From an uncultured Prevotella sp. (lineage in GTDB: Bacteria; Bacteroidota; Bacteroidia; Bacteroidales; Bacteroidaceae), in NCBI GenBank assembly GCA_900316015.1, contig ONBG01000028.1, forward strand, positions 1 through 44,479: a stretch of 44,479 nucleotides of DNA, in the 5' to 3' direction. Position 1 is the first letter of the stretch. Each line of letters starts with the position of its first letter. Below, piece after piece: positions 6,941 to 16,368 of this stretch. Under the pieces are notes generated by a model. It was not told the DNA's origin. It worked only from the letters and a program-made list of their open reading frames with translations, and made no database searches. Position numbers and translations under genes: made by a program.

Positions 6941-9049
6941 ATGATTGTTTGCATAGCAGAGAAACCAAGCGTAGCAAAAGACATTGCACATATCTTGGGG
7001 GCAAATACCCCTAAGAATGGGTACATGGAAGGCAATGGATACCAGGTAACTTGGACTTTCGGGCATCTTTGTTGCTTGAAAGAACCGAATGACTACCAAG
7101 AAAACTGGAAACATTGGAGCTTGGCTGCATTGCCCATGATACCGCAGCGATTTGGCATCAAGATTATCGACGACGAGGGAATTCGCAAACAATTCAGCAT
7201 CATTGAGAAACTGTACCAGAAAGCAGACAGTATCATCAACTGTGGTGATGCTGGGCAGGAGGGGGAGCTGATCCAAAGATGGGTGATGCAAAAGGCCCAT
7301 ATCCATTGCCCCGTGAAGCGTCTCTGGATCTCCTCCATGACCGACGAAGCTATCAAAGAGGGATTCAAGAACCTAAAGGACCAATCTGATTACCAATCCT
7401 TGTACTTAGCGGGATTGTCAAGAGCAATTGGAGACTGGATCCTCGGCATGAATGCCACACGGCTGTATACCCTGAAATACGGGCAAAACAGGCAAGTATT
7501 GAGCATTGGGCGCGTGCAAACCCCAACCTTAGCACTCATCGTCAACCGGCAGAAGGAAATAGACAACTTCAAGCCTGAACCCTATTGGGTTCTCTCCACC
7601 CTCTATCGAGACACCTTGTTCGTTGCCACCAAAGGGAAATACAATAGTCAAGAGGAAGGGGAGAAAGATTTCGCCCTCATTGCAGACAAGCCTTTTGTGG
7701 TCACGGATGTCAGCAAGAAAAAAGGTACGGAAGCCCCTCCCCATCTCTTCGACCTGACCTCCCTACAGGTGGAATGCAACAAAAAATTCTCTTACTCCGC
7801 GGAAATGACGCTGAACCTGATACAAAGCCTGTACGAAAAGAAGTTCACAACCTATCCGCGTGTCGATACCCAATATCTCAGTGATGATATCTATCCTAAG
7901 TGTCCCAGCATCCTTAACGGTGTTTTCCAGGCAAAGCTGCATGGCCAACCGGTGTATGCCGAACTTGTCAAGCCCTTAGGAGGGAAAAAATTACCGAAGA
8001 GCAAAAAGGTCTTCGACACCTCGAAAGTAACGGATCACCATGCTATTATCCCTACCGGTGTCCCTCCTAAGGAACTGACGGACATGGAATGGAATGTCTA
8101 TGACCTCATCGCCAAACGCTTTATTTGCGTCTTTTACCCTGATTGTAAATTCTCAACAACGACCGTCTTAGGAAAAGTGGAGGATATCGAGTTTAAAGTC
8201 AGCGGAAAAGAGATCTTGGAACCAGGATGGAGGAACGTCTATGCGAAGGACCAAAAGTTGCATGAAGAAGAAGCGAATAACAACAATGAAGAGAAAACAC
8301 TTCCTTCATTCGCAAAGGGTGAAAGCGGTCCCCATACCCCTACGCTGACCGAGAAGTGGACAACTCCCCCAAAATATTACACAGAAGCCACCCTATTAAG
8401 GGCCATGGAGACAGCAGGGAAATTCGTGGAGGACGAAGAATTAAGAGCAGCCTTGAAAGAAAATGGCATTGGCCGTCCATCCTCCCGCGCAGGGATCATC
8501 GAAACCCTTTTCAAGAGGCATTACATCCGACGGGAAAGGAAGAATCTGTTGGCCACACCTACAGGCATTCAACTGATTGATACCATACACGAAGAACTGT
8601 TGAAGAGTTGTGAGCTGACGGGTATCTGGGAAAAGAAACTACGGGATATTGAGCACAAGAAGTACGATGCCGGGCAATTCATCAATGAGTTGAAGCAACA
8701 GATTTCCATCATTGTCAATGATGTCTTGAGGGACAACTCAAATGGTCCCATTGCAGTGACAACCGATGCAGACCTGAAGAAAAAAACGAAGAAGAGGGTT
8801 ACGAGTGCAAAGCACAAGGCACAAGTCACACAACCTGCTAACACGCCCGACAAAGAAGCAGGGTCACAAAAGGTACAAAAAAGCAAGTCCGGTACCCCCA
8901 CCTCTCTTCCTGCCGACGACAGTATCATCGGGAAGCCTTGCCCTATCTGCGGGACGGGCACCATTATCAAAGGCAAGACCGCTTATGGCTGCTCCAACTG
9001 GAAAAGTGGATGTACGTTCCGACTTCCATTTCCCAACCAGGAAGGATAA
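6941..9049 (+). CDS. topB: DNA topoisomerase III (type IA)
   Basis: A 702-residue type IA topoisomerase that relaxes or decatenates negatively supercoiled DNA through a transient 5'-phosphotyrosine. The Toprim domain begins at residue 1 (IAEKPSVAKDIA) and holds the acidic motif NCGDAGQEGEL near residue 105. The catalytic tyrosine is in TYPRVDTQYLSDD near residue 310. The core ends near residue 580 and is followed by a Lys/Thr-rich linker and one tetracysteine zinc element (CPICGTG and CSNWKSGC). TopB-type enzymes in Bacteroidota are also carried by mobile elements, but here the surroundings are ordinary chromosomal genes. It is followed after 29 bases by porE, and the pair probably share a transcript. 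Confidence 0.93.
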   Translation: MIVCIAEKPSVAKDIAHILGANTPKNGYMEGNGYQVTWTFGHLCCLKEPNDYQENWKHWSLAALPMIPQRFGIKIIDDEGIRKQFSIIEKLYQKADSIINCGDAGQEGELIQRWVMQKAHIHCPVKRLWISSMTDEAIKEGFKNLKDQSDYQSLYLAGLSRAIGDWILGMNATRLYTLKYGQNRQVLSIGRVQTPTLALIVNRQKEIDNFKPEPYWVLSTLYRDTLFVATKGKYNSQEEGEKDFALIADKPFVVTDVSKKKGTEAPPHLFDLTSLQVECNKKFSYSAEMTLNLIQSLYEKKFTTYPRVDTQYLSDDIYPKCPSILNGVFQAKLHGQPVYAELVKPLGGKKLPKSKKVFDTSKVTDHHAIIPTGVPPKELTDMEWNVYDLIAKRFICVFYPDCKFSTTTVLGKVEDIEFKVSGKEILEPGWRNVYAKDQKLHEEEANNNNEEKTLPSFAKGESGPHTPTLTEKWTTPPKYYTEATLLRAMETAGKFVEDEELRAALKENGIGRPSSRAGIIETLFKRHYIRRERKNLLATPTGIQLIDTIHEELLKSCELTGIWEKKLRDIEHKKYDAGQFINELKQQISIIVNDVLRDNSNGPIAVTTDADLKKKTKKRVTSAKHKAQVTQPANTPDKEAGSQKVQKSKSGTPTSLPADDSIIGKPCPICGTGTIIKGKTAYGCSNWKSGCTFRLPFPNQEG

Positions 9050-9078
9050 TAAATACCGATCCCGTCCGTTTATCCTAT

Positions 9079-11136
9079 ATGCGGCATTTCAAGACCATCT
9101 ACATGTTCCTATTCCTATTCTTACTCACCAGTTGTGGAGTGGAAAAGGCTATTAAGGACGGGGAGAAATCCCTTGCCTTAGGGGAATACTATGATGCTGC
9201 CAACCATTTCAAGAAAGCCTATTCCCAGATTCCCGTGAAAGACAGGGCTAAACGGGGAGAGATTGCCTTGAAAATAGCAAGGGCAAACGAGAGAATCAAC
9301 GCTACGCCCAAGGCGATTGCGGCTTATCGCAATGCCATCCGCTATAAACAGGCATCCCTTGCCGACCACCTTGCCTTGGGTCGGCAATTGCTGAGAAACG
9401 CAGATTATAAGGATGCGGCCGAGGAATTCAAGTTAGTCTTGGACTCTTTGCCTGGAGACATCCTTGCAAAAAACGGACTTTATTCTGCAGAACACGCTCC
9501 CCAATGGAAGAAGCAAGGCTCCAGATATACCGTAAAGAGAATGGATGTCTTCAATTCCCACCGAGATGACTACTCACCCGTACTCGGAGGCGACTCATTC
9601 GATGAGCTCTATTTCACCTCCACTCGCAATGATGCCATTGGGGATGAGCTCAGTGGGATCACAGGGGCAAAACCTGGAGACATTTTCATCTCACGCAAGG
9701 ATGAGAAAGGAGGCTGGAGGAAACCGGAAGTCGCAAACGGTGGCATCAACACTGCGTACGACGAAGGAGCCTGCTGTCTATCGCCAGACCAACGGGAAAT
9801 GTACTTGACGCAATGCGTTACGGATCCCGCTTATCCTAGATATGCACAGATCATCGTATCCAACCGATCGGATGCGGCATGGAGCAAGGGCACGGAAATC
9901 AAGCTGACTAATGACACCCTTTCCAGTTTTGCCCATCCAGCCATCTCGCCCGATGGTCAATGGCTCTATTTCACCTCGGACATGCCAGGTGGGAAAGGAG
10001 GATTAGACATTTGGAGGGTAAGGATTACAGCTGCGGGATTCGGAGGAGTGGAAAACTTAGGGGAACCCATCAACACACCGGGAAATGAAGAATTCCCGAC
10101 CTTTAGGCCCAATGGAGACCTTTACTTCTCCAGCGATGGCCACCCCGGATTAGGAGGACTGGACATTTTCATTGCCAAGACAGACAAGCAAGGGCATGTA
10201 CAGCTCATCCATCCCGGATACCCTTTGAACTCGAATGCTGACGACTTCGGCATGACCTTCGAAGGACCACACAATCGTGGGTTCTTCTCTTCCAACAGAA
10301 ATGACGGACGGGGCTGGGACCATATCTATAGCTTTGAGAATCCAGAGATTATCCAGTCTATTAAGGGATGGGTCTATGAGATGGGAGGATACGAGCTTCC
10401 TGCCGCGCAAGTCTATTTAGTAGGAAATGACGGAACGAACAAACGACTGAGTGTCAAAGGAGATGGATCTTTTACATATGTCATCCAGCCCCATGTCGAC
10501 TATATCCTTTTAGCTACCTGTAAAGGTTACCTGAACCACGAAGAAGAGCTAAGAGTAGATACAGTATCTTCCTCCAAGGAATACACCTTACAGTTTCCTT
10601 TAGCATCTATCACGGCACCCGTACTGATCGACAATATCTTCTACGACTTGGACAAGGCAACCCTGCGACCAGAATCCGCCAAGGCCTTGGATGAACTGGT
10701 TAAGCTTTTGAATGAAAACCCACATATTACCATCGAGTTAGCTGCCCATTGCGATTACCGGGGAAGTGGGGAGTATAACAAGAGACTGTCGCAACGCCGG
10801 GCAGAATCCGTTGTCAACTATCTGATCGGGCATGGTATACCAGCCGACCGATTGACGCCAAAGGGATATGGAAAAGAAAGACCAAAGACGATTACGAAGA
10901 AGTTAGCAGAGAAATATACCTGGCTTAAAGAAGGAGACGTGCTGACCGAACCTTTCATCCAGACGTTGGATCGGGAGAAACAAGAGATCTGCAACCAGCT
11001 CAACCGACGCACGGAGTTTTCCGTTTTGCGTACGACCTATCATTTGTTTGATGAGAAGGGAAAGCTCAGAGAGCAACCAAAACCGAAAAAGGAGGAGAAA
11101 ACAGAACCGGACAATGACGTATTTATCGTGGATTAG
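9079..11136 (+). CDS. porE: PorE-like T9SS lipoprotein (TPR, beta-propeller, OmpA domain)
   Basis: A 685-residue lipoprotein. The signal peptide ends in the lipobox LLTSC, so the mature N-terminal cysteine is lipidated. TPR-like helices follow (about residues 25-135), then PD40 propeller blades with repeats such as FTSTRND, YFTSDMPGGKGGLDIW, YFSSDGHPGLGGLDIF and FFSSNRNDG (about 160-410), then a carboxypeptidase-regulatory-like domain (about 415-485), then an OmpA-type peptidoglycan-binding domain with FDLDKATLRPES-like and LSQRRAESV elements. This is the domain order known for PorE of the type IX secretion system, which anchors the system to peptidoglycan. The frame is open upstream to 8938 inside topB; the ATG at 9079 is chosen because it directly precedes the signal peptide. 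Related OmpA/PD40 lipoproteins outside T9SS are the main alternative. Confidence 0.72.
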   Translation: MRHFKTIYMFLFLFLLTSCGVEKAIKDGEKSLALGEYYDAANHFKKAYSQIPVKDRAKRGEIALKIARANERINATPKAIAAYRNAIRYKQASLADHLALGRQLLRNADYKDAAEEFKLVLDSLPGDILAKNGLYSAEHAPQWKKQGSRYTVKRMDVFNSHRDDYSPVLGGDSFDELYFTSTRNDAIGDELSGITGAKPGDIFISRKDEKGGWRKPEVANGGINTAYDEGACCLSPDQREMYLTQCVTDPAYPRYAQIIVSNRSDAAWSKGTEIKLTNDTLSSFAHPAISPDGQWLYFTSDMPGGKGGLDIWRVRITAAGFGGVENLGEPINTPGNEEFPTFRPNGDLYFSSDGHPGLGGLDIFIAKTDKQGHVQLIHPGYPLNSNADDFGMTFEGPHNRGFFSSNRNDGRGWDHIYSFENPEIIQSIKGWVYEMGGYELPAAQVYLVGNDGTNKRLSVKGDGSFTYVIQPHVDYILLATCKGYLNHEEELRVDTVSSSKEYTLQFPLASITAPVLIDNIFYDLDKATLRPESAKALDELVKLLNENPHITIELAAHCDYRGSGEYNKRLSQRRAESVVNYLIGHGIPADRLTPKGYGKERPKTITKKLAEKYTWLKEGDVLTEPFIQTLDREKQEICNQLNRRTEFSVLRTTYHLFDEKGKLREQPKPKKEEKTEPDNDVFIVD

Positions 11137-11486
11137 TCTTCTGAAAAAAGAGAGTTAAACCCAATGACCATTAAGATCGTAGTCACTGCCACGATCACTA
11201 ACAATGGTGTCGCCCAAGTCACGTTGACAGAGGCGATCATCCCAATGGCGTCACCCATGATATTGCCCAAGACCTGCCGCAGACTGTCCACGCCATCGAT
11301 GATCAAGAAAAAAGCGACCCCGATGACAGAACAGATCCATCGCCAGATTCGATTCTGCACCACATGCCGATTCGGTATCTTGCGCATCAGCTGTTCAGAA
11401 AATCCATTGTCCTCGATTTCCTGCCGGTTCTCCAGAAAGAACTGTGCTACCAACAGATCATCTTGATGATTATTTTCCATATCCAT
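11133..11486 (-). CDS. DUF5056-type membrane protein, possible anti-sigma factor
   Basis: A 117-residue protein with an acidic N-terminal cytoplasmic part (about 45 residues) and two membrane helices (about 47-66 and 91-111). It resembles the small DUF5056 proteins found behind ECF sigma factors in Bacteroidales. Its start overlaps the end of the sigma gene by 17 bp (or 11 bp if MENNHQ at 11480 is used), so the two are translationally linked. The position suggests a role in restraining the sigma factor at the membrane, but no zinc-binding anti-sigma motif is visible. Its stop codon overlaps the porE stop in the shared bases TTAG at 11133-11136. Confidence 0.7.
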   Translation of the reverse strand: MDMENNHQDDLLVAQFFLENRQEIEDNGFSEQLMRKIPNRHVVQNRIWRWICSVIGVAFFLIIDGVDSLRQVLGNIMGDAIGMIASVNVTWATPLLVIVAVTTILMVIGFNSLFSED

Positions 11487-12009
11487 TCTCCTTTAAATAG
11501 ATTGCTAATTTCTGCTTGCCTCTTGAAAGATGAGACTTTACCGTCCCCTGAGCCATTCCTGTAATCTCAGCTATCTTGTCAATCGACTGCCCCTCCATCA
11601 GTTGAAGGGTAATACAAGAACGCTCATTCTCTGATAATATTGCCAGAGCAGCGTGGATATCCATCCTTAAATTGGGATCTCCTCCTTCCACATTCTTCCG
11701 AAAAGCCGGCTTCGCATCAATATCCTCAGTTATTTTATGGCCACGCACGTAGTCATACAGCACATTATAGGCAATCCGATAGAGCCAAGTTGAAAAGCTG
11801 GATAATCCCTTGAAATGGGAAATATGAGTATAGGCTTTCATGAAAGTATCCTGCGCCAGGTCGTCGCTGAGCTGCGTATCCCCCAAGGTCTGGTTCAAGA
11901 AGAACCGACGTATAGGTGACTGATATTTCACAACAAGCTGGTCAAAAGCCTTTTTGTTGTGGAATACAGCCACCTGCGTAACGAGAGAGATATCGTTCAA
12001 ATCTTTCAC
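11470..12009 (-). CDS. ECF RNA polymerase sigma factor (RpoE family)
   Basis: A 179-residue sigma-70 family protein of the extracytoplasmic function group. Region 2 is visible in QLSDDLAQDTFMKAYTHI and FSTWLYRIAYNVLYDYVR (residues about 45-90), and region 4 in LSENERSCITLQLMEGQS with the helix-turn-helix IAEITGMAQGTVKSHLSRG (about 125-170). It sits between a DUF6249 membrane protein (12 bases upstream) and a DUF5056 protein (overlapping downstream), so all three probably form one envelope-stress or surface-signalling unit. It is not paired with a FecR-type anti-sigma factor and SusC/D genes, unlike many Bacteroidales ECF sigma factors. Confidence 0.92.
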   Translation of the reverse strand: MKDLNDISLVTQVAVFHNKKAFDQLVVKYQSPIRRFFLNQTLGDTQLSDDLAQDTFMKAYTHISHFKGLSSFSTWLYRIAYNVLYDYVRGHKITEDIDAKPAFRKNVEGGDPNLRMDIHAALAILSENERSCITLQLMEGQSIDKIAEITGMAQGTVKSHLSRGKQKLAIYLKENGYGK

Positions 12010-12021
12010 TTGAGTACGGAT

Positions 12022-12882
12022 TTATAGCTCAGGTTGTTCGAAATGGTCTTCCCTGCTTTTGTCCTGATCACAAGAGGCACTCTTACCAGTCTCTGTCCCT
12101 ACGTCCTTACGATCTTCCTGATAGGGGGTCTCATACATACGGTCTTGGCAACGCCCATTCTTATCCTTGTTCCTATAGTAGTCCCGTCCTAAGAAAGCCT
12201 GTCCAATCCCATAGCAACCGACGAGTGCGCCAATGCCTGCGAGGGGATCTGCACCCCAGAACCAAAACATTAACATCAGTCCAAGTCCGATGGCAGCATT
12301 GCGGATTCCCCGTTTCCAAAGATATTCATCACTTTGCTTGTCTAAAGGAATAGAGTGCTCCGGTATCGGACGCCCCGTCTCCATGGCTTTCTCTGCCAAT
12401 GCCACCTTATCATTATGACGCTTAATAAGGTATCTAAGTATCATGACAATGATAATGATGGGCGCGAGCAAGAAAGCGATGAAGCCTATCATGACAGACA
12501 AGATGAACAGAACTGCCCCTCCTTTCCCAAGATGGTTTATAAATTCATAGAATCTATCTGCGTCACTTCCGCCTGTATAATGATCATCATAGTCATCATA
12601 AGAAGAAGTCACAGCACTACTATCTGGGTCTGTATAGGTCGTGTCAGAATAAGCTTCCACGCCCTCATCATGATCTGGGTCATCGCCATTCACGGCAATG
12701 CTCACGTTCTTCCCTGAACGGGGGTCTGTTGCCGAAACAGACACTTGGCTGTTACTTACGGAATCATTCCTACTTGTCGTCATCGTCACCCGTGGATGAT
12801 GGCGGTGGCGCTGCGCAGCTGCGCTCATCGTCGTTGCACTCAAAGTGAGCATGAGTGCGAATGCTAACACTACTTGTTTCAT
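12022..12882 (-). CDS. DUF6249-type secreted/membrane protein upstream of sigma factor
   Basis: A 286-residue protein beginning with a signal peptide (MKQVVLAFALMLTL, cleaved after SAAAQ), then a polar Asp/Ser/Thr-rich stretch of about 90 residues, then two or three membrane helices (FILSVMIGFIAFLL, then IIIIVMILRYLI, later LGLMLMFWFWG) and a hydrophilic tail. The C-terminal half looks like the DUF6249 family. An upstream start at 12930 is open, but the ATG at 12882 precedes the signal peptide. It is the first gene of the sigma factor operon. The exposed region may sense an envelope signal; that is inference only. Confidence 0.7.
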   Translation of the reverse strand: MKQVVLAFALMLTLSATTMSAAAQRHRHHPRVTMTTSRNDSVSNSQVSVSATDPRSGKNVSIAVNGDDPDHDEGVEAYSDTTYTDPDSSAVTSSYDDYDDHYTGGSDADRFYEFINHLGKGGAVLFILSVMIGFIAFLLAPIIIIVMILRYLIKRHNDKVALAEKAMETGRPIPEHSIPLDKQSDEYLWKRGIRNAAIGLGLMLMFWFWGADPLAGIGALVGCYGIGQAFLGRDYYRNKDKNGRCQDRMYETPYQEDRKDVGTETGKSASCDQDKSREDHFEQPEL

Positions 12883-12935
12883 ATCTTTTGTTTCATTAAT
12901 TTTCTGAGTGTTGGACGCATCATGTATCAAATTAG

Positions 12936-12966
12936 TTGCAAAGTAACAAAAAAATTTTTATTTTTG
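12936..12966 (+). promoter_or_regulatory. promoter for the rsmF-thyA-folA operon
   Basis: TTG at 12936-12938 and TATTTTTG at 12959-12966 are 20 bases apart, and the methyltransferase start follows 19 bases later. On the other strand TTACTTTG (12938-12945) may serve the divergent sigma operon, but it fits the consensus less well. Confidence 0.65.
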
Positions 12967-12985
12967 CACCCGAAAAGGAATCATC

Positions 12986-14269
12986 ATGACGCTACCAGAG
13001 GAATTTACGACATATACCCAGCAACTTATGGGTGAGGATCTTTTCCTCACATTGCTCCATGGGTTGGAAGACGATGCCCCAACAAGCATTCGTCTCAACC
13101 CCTTCAAGGGGGCCAAGCCCTCACCGACCTGGCAACAAGTCCCTTGGTGTCCGCAAGGGTATTACCTCCCCAACCGTCCCAATTTCACCTTTGACCCTTT
13201 GCTCCATGCCGGCATGTACTATGTCCAAGAAGCCTCATCCATGTTCTTAGACCATTTGCTCCGACAATTGGTAAGGGAGCCGGTACTGATGCTTGACCTG
13301 TGTGCAGCCCCAGGCGGCAAATCCACATGTGCCATGTCTGCCTTGCCAGAAGGAAGCATCCTTTTCAGCAATGAGCCTATGAAGACACGGGCGCAGATCC
13401 TGAGCGAGAATATTCAGAAATTCGGTCATCCTCGTATCACGGTAACCAACAACTACCCTCTGGATTACAAGAAGTCAGGATTGCACTTCGATGTCATCCT
13501 CACCGATGTTCCTTGCTCCGGAGAAGGGATGTTCCGCAAGGATGAAGGTGCCATCAGGGAATGGAGTCTGCGCAATGTTGAAAAATGCCAGCAACTACAA
13601 CGGGAGATCGTAGCCGATAGTTGGTCATGCCTGAGACCTGGTGGGTTGCTCATTTATTCTACTTGCACGTTCAACGCCCACGAGGATGAGGAAAATGTGG
13701 AATGGATCGCTGAGCAATTGGGCGCAACCGTCGTGGAGATGCCAGTCGAGGAATCCTGGAACATCACGGGACCGCTTTTGGGATCCCATCCCGTCTACCG
13801 CTTTATCCCCGGAAAGACAAAAGGTGAGGGTCTCTTCATGGCAGTCCTTCGAAAGAAAGGGGAAGGAAAGCCTTTAGCAACCGATGAGAAGGCACTCGCC
13901 AAGTTGGCCACGCACTATCAAAAGGAAGCAAGCAAGCGGCTGCATGTTCTGTGCGCTGGCGTAAAGGATGGAATTCAAAAAGGGAAAGACATCATTCCCG
14001 ACGAGTCATTGGCCTTGTCCATTACCTTAGATCCAAGCCAATTTCCTATAGCAGAAATCAACTATGGCCAAGCCATCAGCTACTTAAGGAAGGAATCCAT
14101 CGTCTTGTCCCCAGGCATGCCACGAGGCATCGTGCTCCTCACCTACCACCACATCCCCTTAGGCTTTGTCAAGAATATCGGGAACCGTGCCAATAATCTT
14201 TATCCCGCAGAATGGAAGATCAAAAGTTCCCATATCCCAGAAGGCGATAACCTTGTATTAGACATTTGA
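12986..14269 (+). CDS. rsmF: RsmB/NOP2-family rRNA cytosine-C5 methyltransferase (RsmF-like)
   Basis: A 427-residue SAM-dependent RNA methyltransferase of the NOL1/NOP2/Sun family, which makes 5-methylcytosine in rRNA. The SAM-binding motif is LDLCAAPGGKST near residue 105. The two catalytic cysteines are in DVPCSGEGMFRKDE (motif IV) and STCTFNAHEDEENV (motif VI). The C-terminal 150 residues match the extra RNA-binding part seen in RsmF (YebU) rather than the N-terminal NusB domain of RsmB, so RsmF is the better name. The target base is not determined by the sequence. It is the first gene of a run with thyA and folA. Confidence 0.85.
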   Translation: MTLPEEFTTYTQQLMGEDLFLTLLHGLEDDAPTSIRLNPFKGAKPSPTWQQVPWCPQGYYLPNRPNFTFDPLLHAGMYYVQEASSMFLDHLLRQLVREPVLMLDLCAAPGGKSTCAMSALPEGSILFSNEPMKTRAQILSENIQKFGHPRITVTNNYPLDYKKSGLHFDVILTDVPCSGEGMFRKDEGAIREWSLRNVEKCQQLQREIVADSWSCLRPGGLLIYSTCTFNAHEDEENVEWIAEQLGATVVEMPVEESWNITGPLLGSHPVYRFIPGKTKGEGLFMAVLRKKGEGKPLATDEKALAKLATHYQKEASKRLHVLCAGVKDGIQKGKDIIPDESLALSITLDPSQFPIAEINYGQAISYLRKESIVLSPGMPRGIVLLTYHHIPLGFVKNIGNRANNLYPAEWKIKSSHIPEGDNLVLDI

Positions 14270-14287
14270 AAATTATCATTATATCAC

Positions 14288-15082
14288 ATGAAACAATATC
14301 TTGATTTGCTGAACCGTATCCTTACGGAAGGCGTGGAGAAAGGAGACCGTACCGGTACTGGTACGCTCAGCATCTTCGGGAACCAAATGAGATTCAACCT
14401 CGATGAGGGCTTCCCGTTGCTGACCACCAAAAAGCTCCACTTGAAATCCATCATTTATGAACTGCTTTGGTTCCTCAAGGGAGACACCAACGTGAAATAC
14501 CTACAGGAGCATGGAGTCAGGATCTGGAATGAATGGGCTGATGAGAATGGCGACTTAGGTCCTGTCTATGGACACCAATGGCGTGCCTGGCCAGATGGGA
14601 AAGGAGGCAGCATCGACCAAATCAAGAACGTCATCGACACCATCAAGAACAACCCAAACTCACGTAGGATGATCGTCACGGCATGGAACCCTGCAGAAGT
14701 AGACGAGATGGCATTGCCTCCCTGCCATTGCCTGTTTCAGTTTTATGTAGCCAATGGACGCCTGAGCCTGCAACTTTACCAACGCAGTGCTGACACTTTC
14801 TTAGGAGTACCCTTCAACATTGCTTCCTATGCCTTGCTATTAATGATGATGGCACAAGTAACTGGTCTGAAAGCAGGGGAGTTCATCCATACAACCGGTG
14901 ACACCCATCTCTATCTCAACCATCTTGAGCAAGCGAAATTGCAACTCACCCGTGAGCCGCGTCCTCTACCGAAGATGCACCTGAATCCAGACGTCAAAGA
15001 CCTCTTCGACTTCCAGTATGAAGATTTTGAGCTTACCGACTACCATCCTTGGCCCCATATCCAGGCCGATGTCTCCGTATAA
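14288..15082 (+). CDS. thyA: thymidylate synthase
   Basis: A 264-residue ThyA, the same length as the E. coli enzyme. It methylates dUMP to dTMP with 5,10-methylene-tetrahydrofolate, leaving dihydrofolate. Visible motifs are [14 protein letters not shown] at the phosphate loop, the catalytic cysteine in [33 protein letters not shown] and [15 protein letters not shown]. It is 18 bases behind rsmF and 11 bases before folA, whose product recycles the dihydrofolate it makes. Confidence 0.97.
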   Translation: MKQYLDLLNRILTEGVEKGDRTGTGTLSIFGNQMRFNLDEGFPLLTTKKLHLKSIIYELLWFLKGDTNVKYLQEHGVRIWNEWADENGDLGPVYGHQWRAWPDGKGGSIDQIKNVIDTIKNNPNSRRMIVTAWNPAEVDEMALPPCHCLFQFYVANGRLSLQLYQRSADTFLGVPFNIASYALLLMMMAQVTGLKAGEFIHTTGDTHLYLNHLEQAKLQLTREPRPLPKMHLNPDVKDLFDFQYEDFELTDYHPWPHIQADVSV

Positions 15083-15093
15083 AAAGAACAGAG

Positions 15094-15576
15094 ATGAGAA
15101 TAACATTGATTGCTGCCGTAGCCAAGAACAGGGCTATCGGATACCAGAATAAACTTTTATATTGGTTGCCCAACGACCTGAAAAGGTTCAAGGCATTAAC
15201 AACAGGTCATACAATTATCATGGGAAGGCATACCTTCGAGTCACTGCCCAAGGGTGCACTCCCCCATCGAAGGAATATTGTCTTGAGCAAAACCCAAAAG
15301 GAATTCCCAGGATGTGAATGCTATCCATCACTCGATGAAGCCTTATTGCACTGCGGTCAGGACGAAGACATCTATATGATTGGAGGAGCCAGCGTGTATA
15401 AACAGTCCATTGGGAAAGCTGATCGGCTCTGCCTGACAGAAATCGAGGATACGCCCGCTCATGCTGATGCCTTTTTTCCCCCTTATGATGAGTGGAAAAT
15501 AGAAAAAAAGGAAGAACACAGTAAAGATGAGCGGCATCCCTACAAATACACCTTTGTCGATTATATCAAGAAATAA
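15094..15576 (+). CDS. folA: dihydrofolate reductase
   Basis: A 160-residue DHFR that reduces dihydrofolate to tetrahydrofolate with NADPH. Features are MRITLIAAVAKNRAIGYQN, the substrate-binding acid in LPNDLKRFK, the NADPH loop GHTIIMGRHTFESLP and the second glycine loop MIGGASVYKQ. The frame is open to 15049 inside thyA; the ATG at 15094 gives the standard N-terminus. The thyA-folA order couples thymidylate synthesis with cofactor recycling. Confidence 0.96.
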   Translation: MRITLIAAVAKNRAIGYQNKLLYWLPNDLKRFKALTTGHTIIMGRHTFESLPKGALPHRRNIVLSKTQKEFPGCECYPSLDEALLHCGQDEDIYMIGGASVYKQSIGKADRLCLTEIEDTPAHADAFFPPYDEWKIEKKEEHSKDERHPYKYTFVDYIKK

Positions 15577-15620
15577 GGTTACACTCAGAAAGGATAACTG
15601 AGGTATAGGGCAATAGTACT

Positions 15621-15658
15621 CTTTGTGATCAGTGAGCATATGCCCACTGATCGCAAAG
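15621..15658. terminator. bidirectional terminator between folA and flavodoxin
   Basis: CTTTGTGATCAGTG at 15621-15634 pairs with CACTGATCGCAAAG at 15645-15658, a 14-bp stem with one imperfect pair and a 10-base loop. It lies between two convergent genes and is followed by short A/T runs on both sides. Confidence 0.75.
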
Positions 15659-15663
15659 ACAAA

Positions 15664-16158
15664 TTATAAGGATGGCTTGATTTCCGAAAGCCATTGGTCA
15701 ATACGCTCTTCCGTCTTGTCACTTTCATTCACCTCGTCAAGGGCAAGTCCTACAAATTTCCCGTCGATGACCGACTCTGAATCCTCATAGGTATAATGAC
15801 TCGCGTCAACAGCCCCAATGACATGCGCTCCAGCCTCTGTGACAGCCTCGTAGAGTTCATGCATGCCACCACAGAATGTATCCCCATAACTTTCACAATC
15901 GCCACATCCGAAGAGGGCTACCGTCTTGCCTGCCAATCCTGCCTTCTTCAGCACATTCACGCCATCATACCAATCATCCTGCATCTCACCTGCACCCCAT
16001 GTACTGGTACCAAGGATCAGATTATCATTCTCCTGGATCACGCCCTCTGACAAAGCACTTACATCAATGACCTGAACACCAAGTTTCTGGGCAATGGCTT
16101 GCGCAACACTTTCACAGGTTCCCGTTGAGGAACCATAAACAACTACTGTCTGTTTCAT
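15664..16158 (-). CDS. fldA: flavodoxin
   Basis: A 164-residue long-chain flavodoxin. The FMN phosphate loop is GSSTGTCESVAQAI at residues 9-22; the two flavin-stacking loops are TSTWGAGEMQDDW and GCGDCESYGDTFCG. It is a one-electron carrier, which in anaerobic Bacteroidota works with pyruvate:ferredoxin oxidoreductase and radical enzymes. It is a single gene with its own promoter and terminator. Confidence 0.95.
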   Translation of the reverse strand: MKQTVVVYGSSTGTCESVAQAIAQKLGVQVIDVSALSEGVIQENDNLILGTSTWGAGEMQDDWYDGVNVLKKAGLAGKTVALFGCGDCESYGDTFCGGMHELYEAVTEAGAHVIGAVDASHYTYEDSESVIDGKFVGLALDEVNESDKTEERIDQWLSEIKPSL

Positions 16159-16192
16159 ATTCCATTTTTATTAGTATCAAATAATCCAATTG

Positions 16193-16223
16193 CAAAGATA
16201 AGGTCAGTGATCCACTCCCACAA
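16193..16223 (-). promoter_or_regulatory. promoter for flavodoxin
   Basis: On the minus strand TTG (16223-16221) is followed after 20 bases by TATCTTTG (16200-16193). The gene starts 34 bases downstream. Confidence 0.7.
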
Positions 16224-16368
16224 TACCTAAAAATAGGGGTTTGTTCCTCACGTGAAATAGAGGAATACATATCCCGTCCTTGAGAAAAGGCAAAATTGCA
16301 GAAAATTATTCTTTATACAAAGCCTTAAAACATAAACTAAAGCATATTTTTCCGAATAATGAAGAATA

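Noticed and set aside
6941-9049. topB as the mark of an integrated conjugative element
   Set aside because: No relaxase, tra genes, integrase or attachment repeats are in the window, and the neighbours are housekeeping genes.
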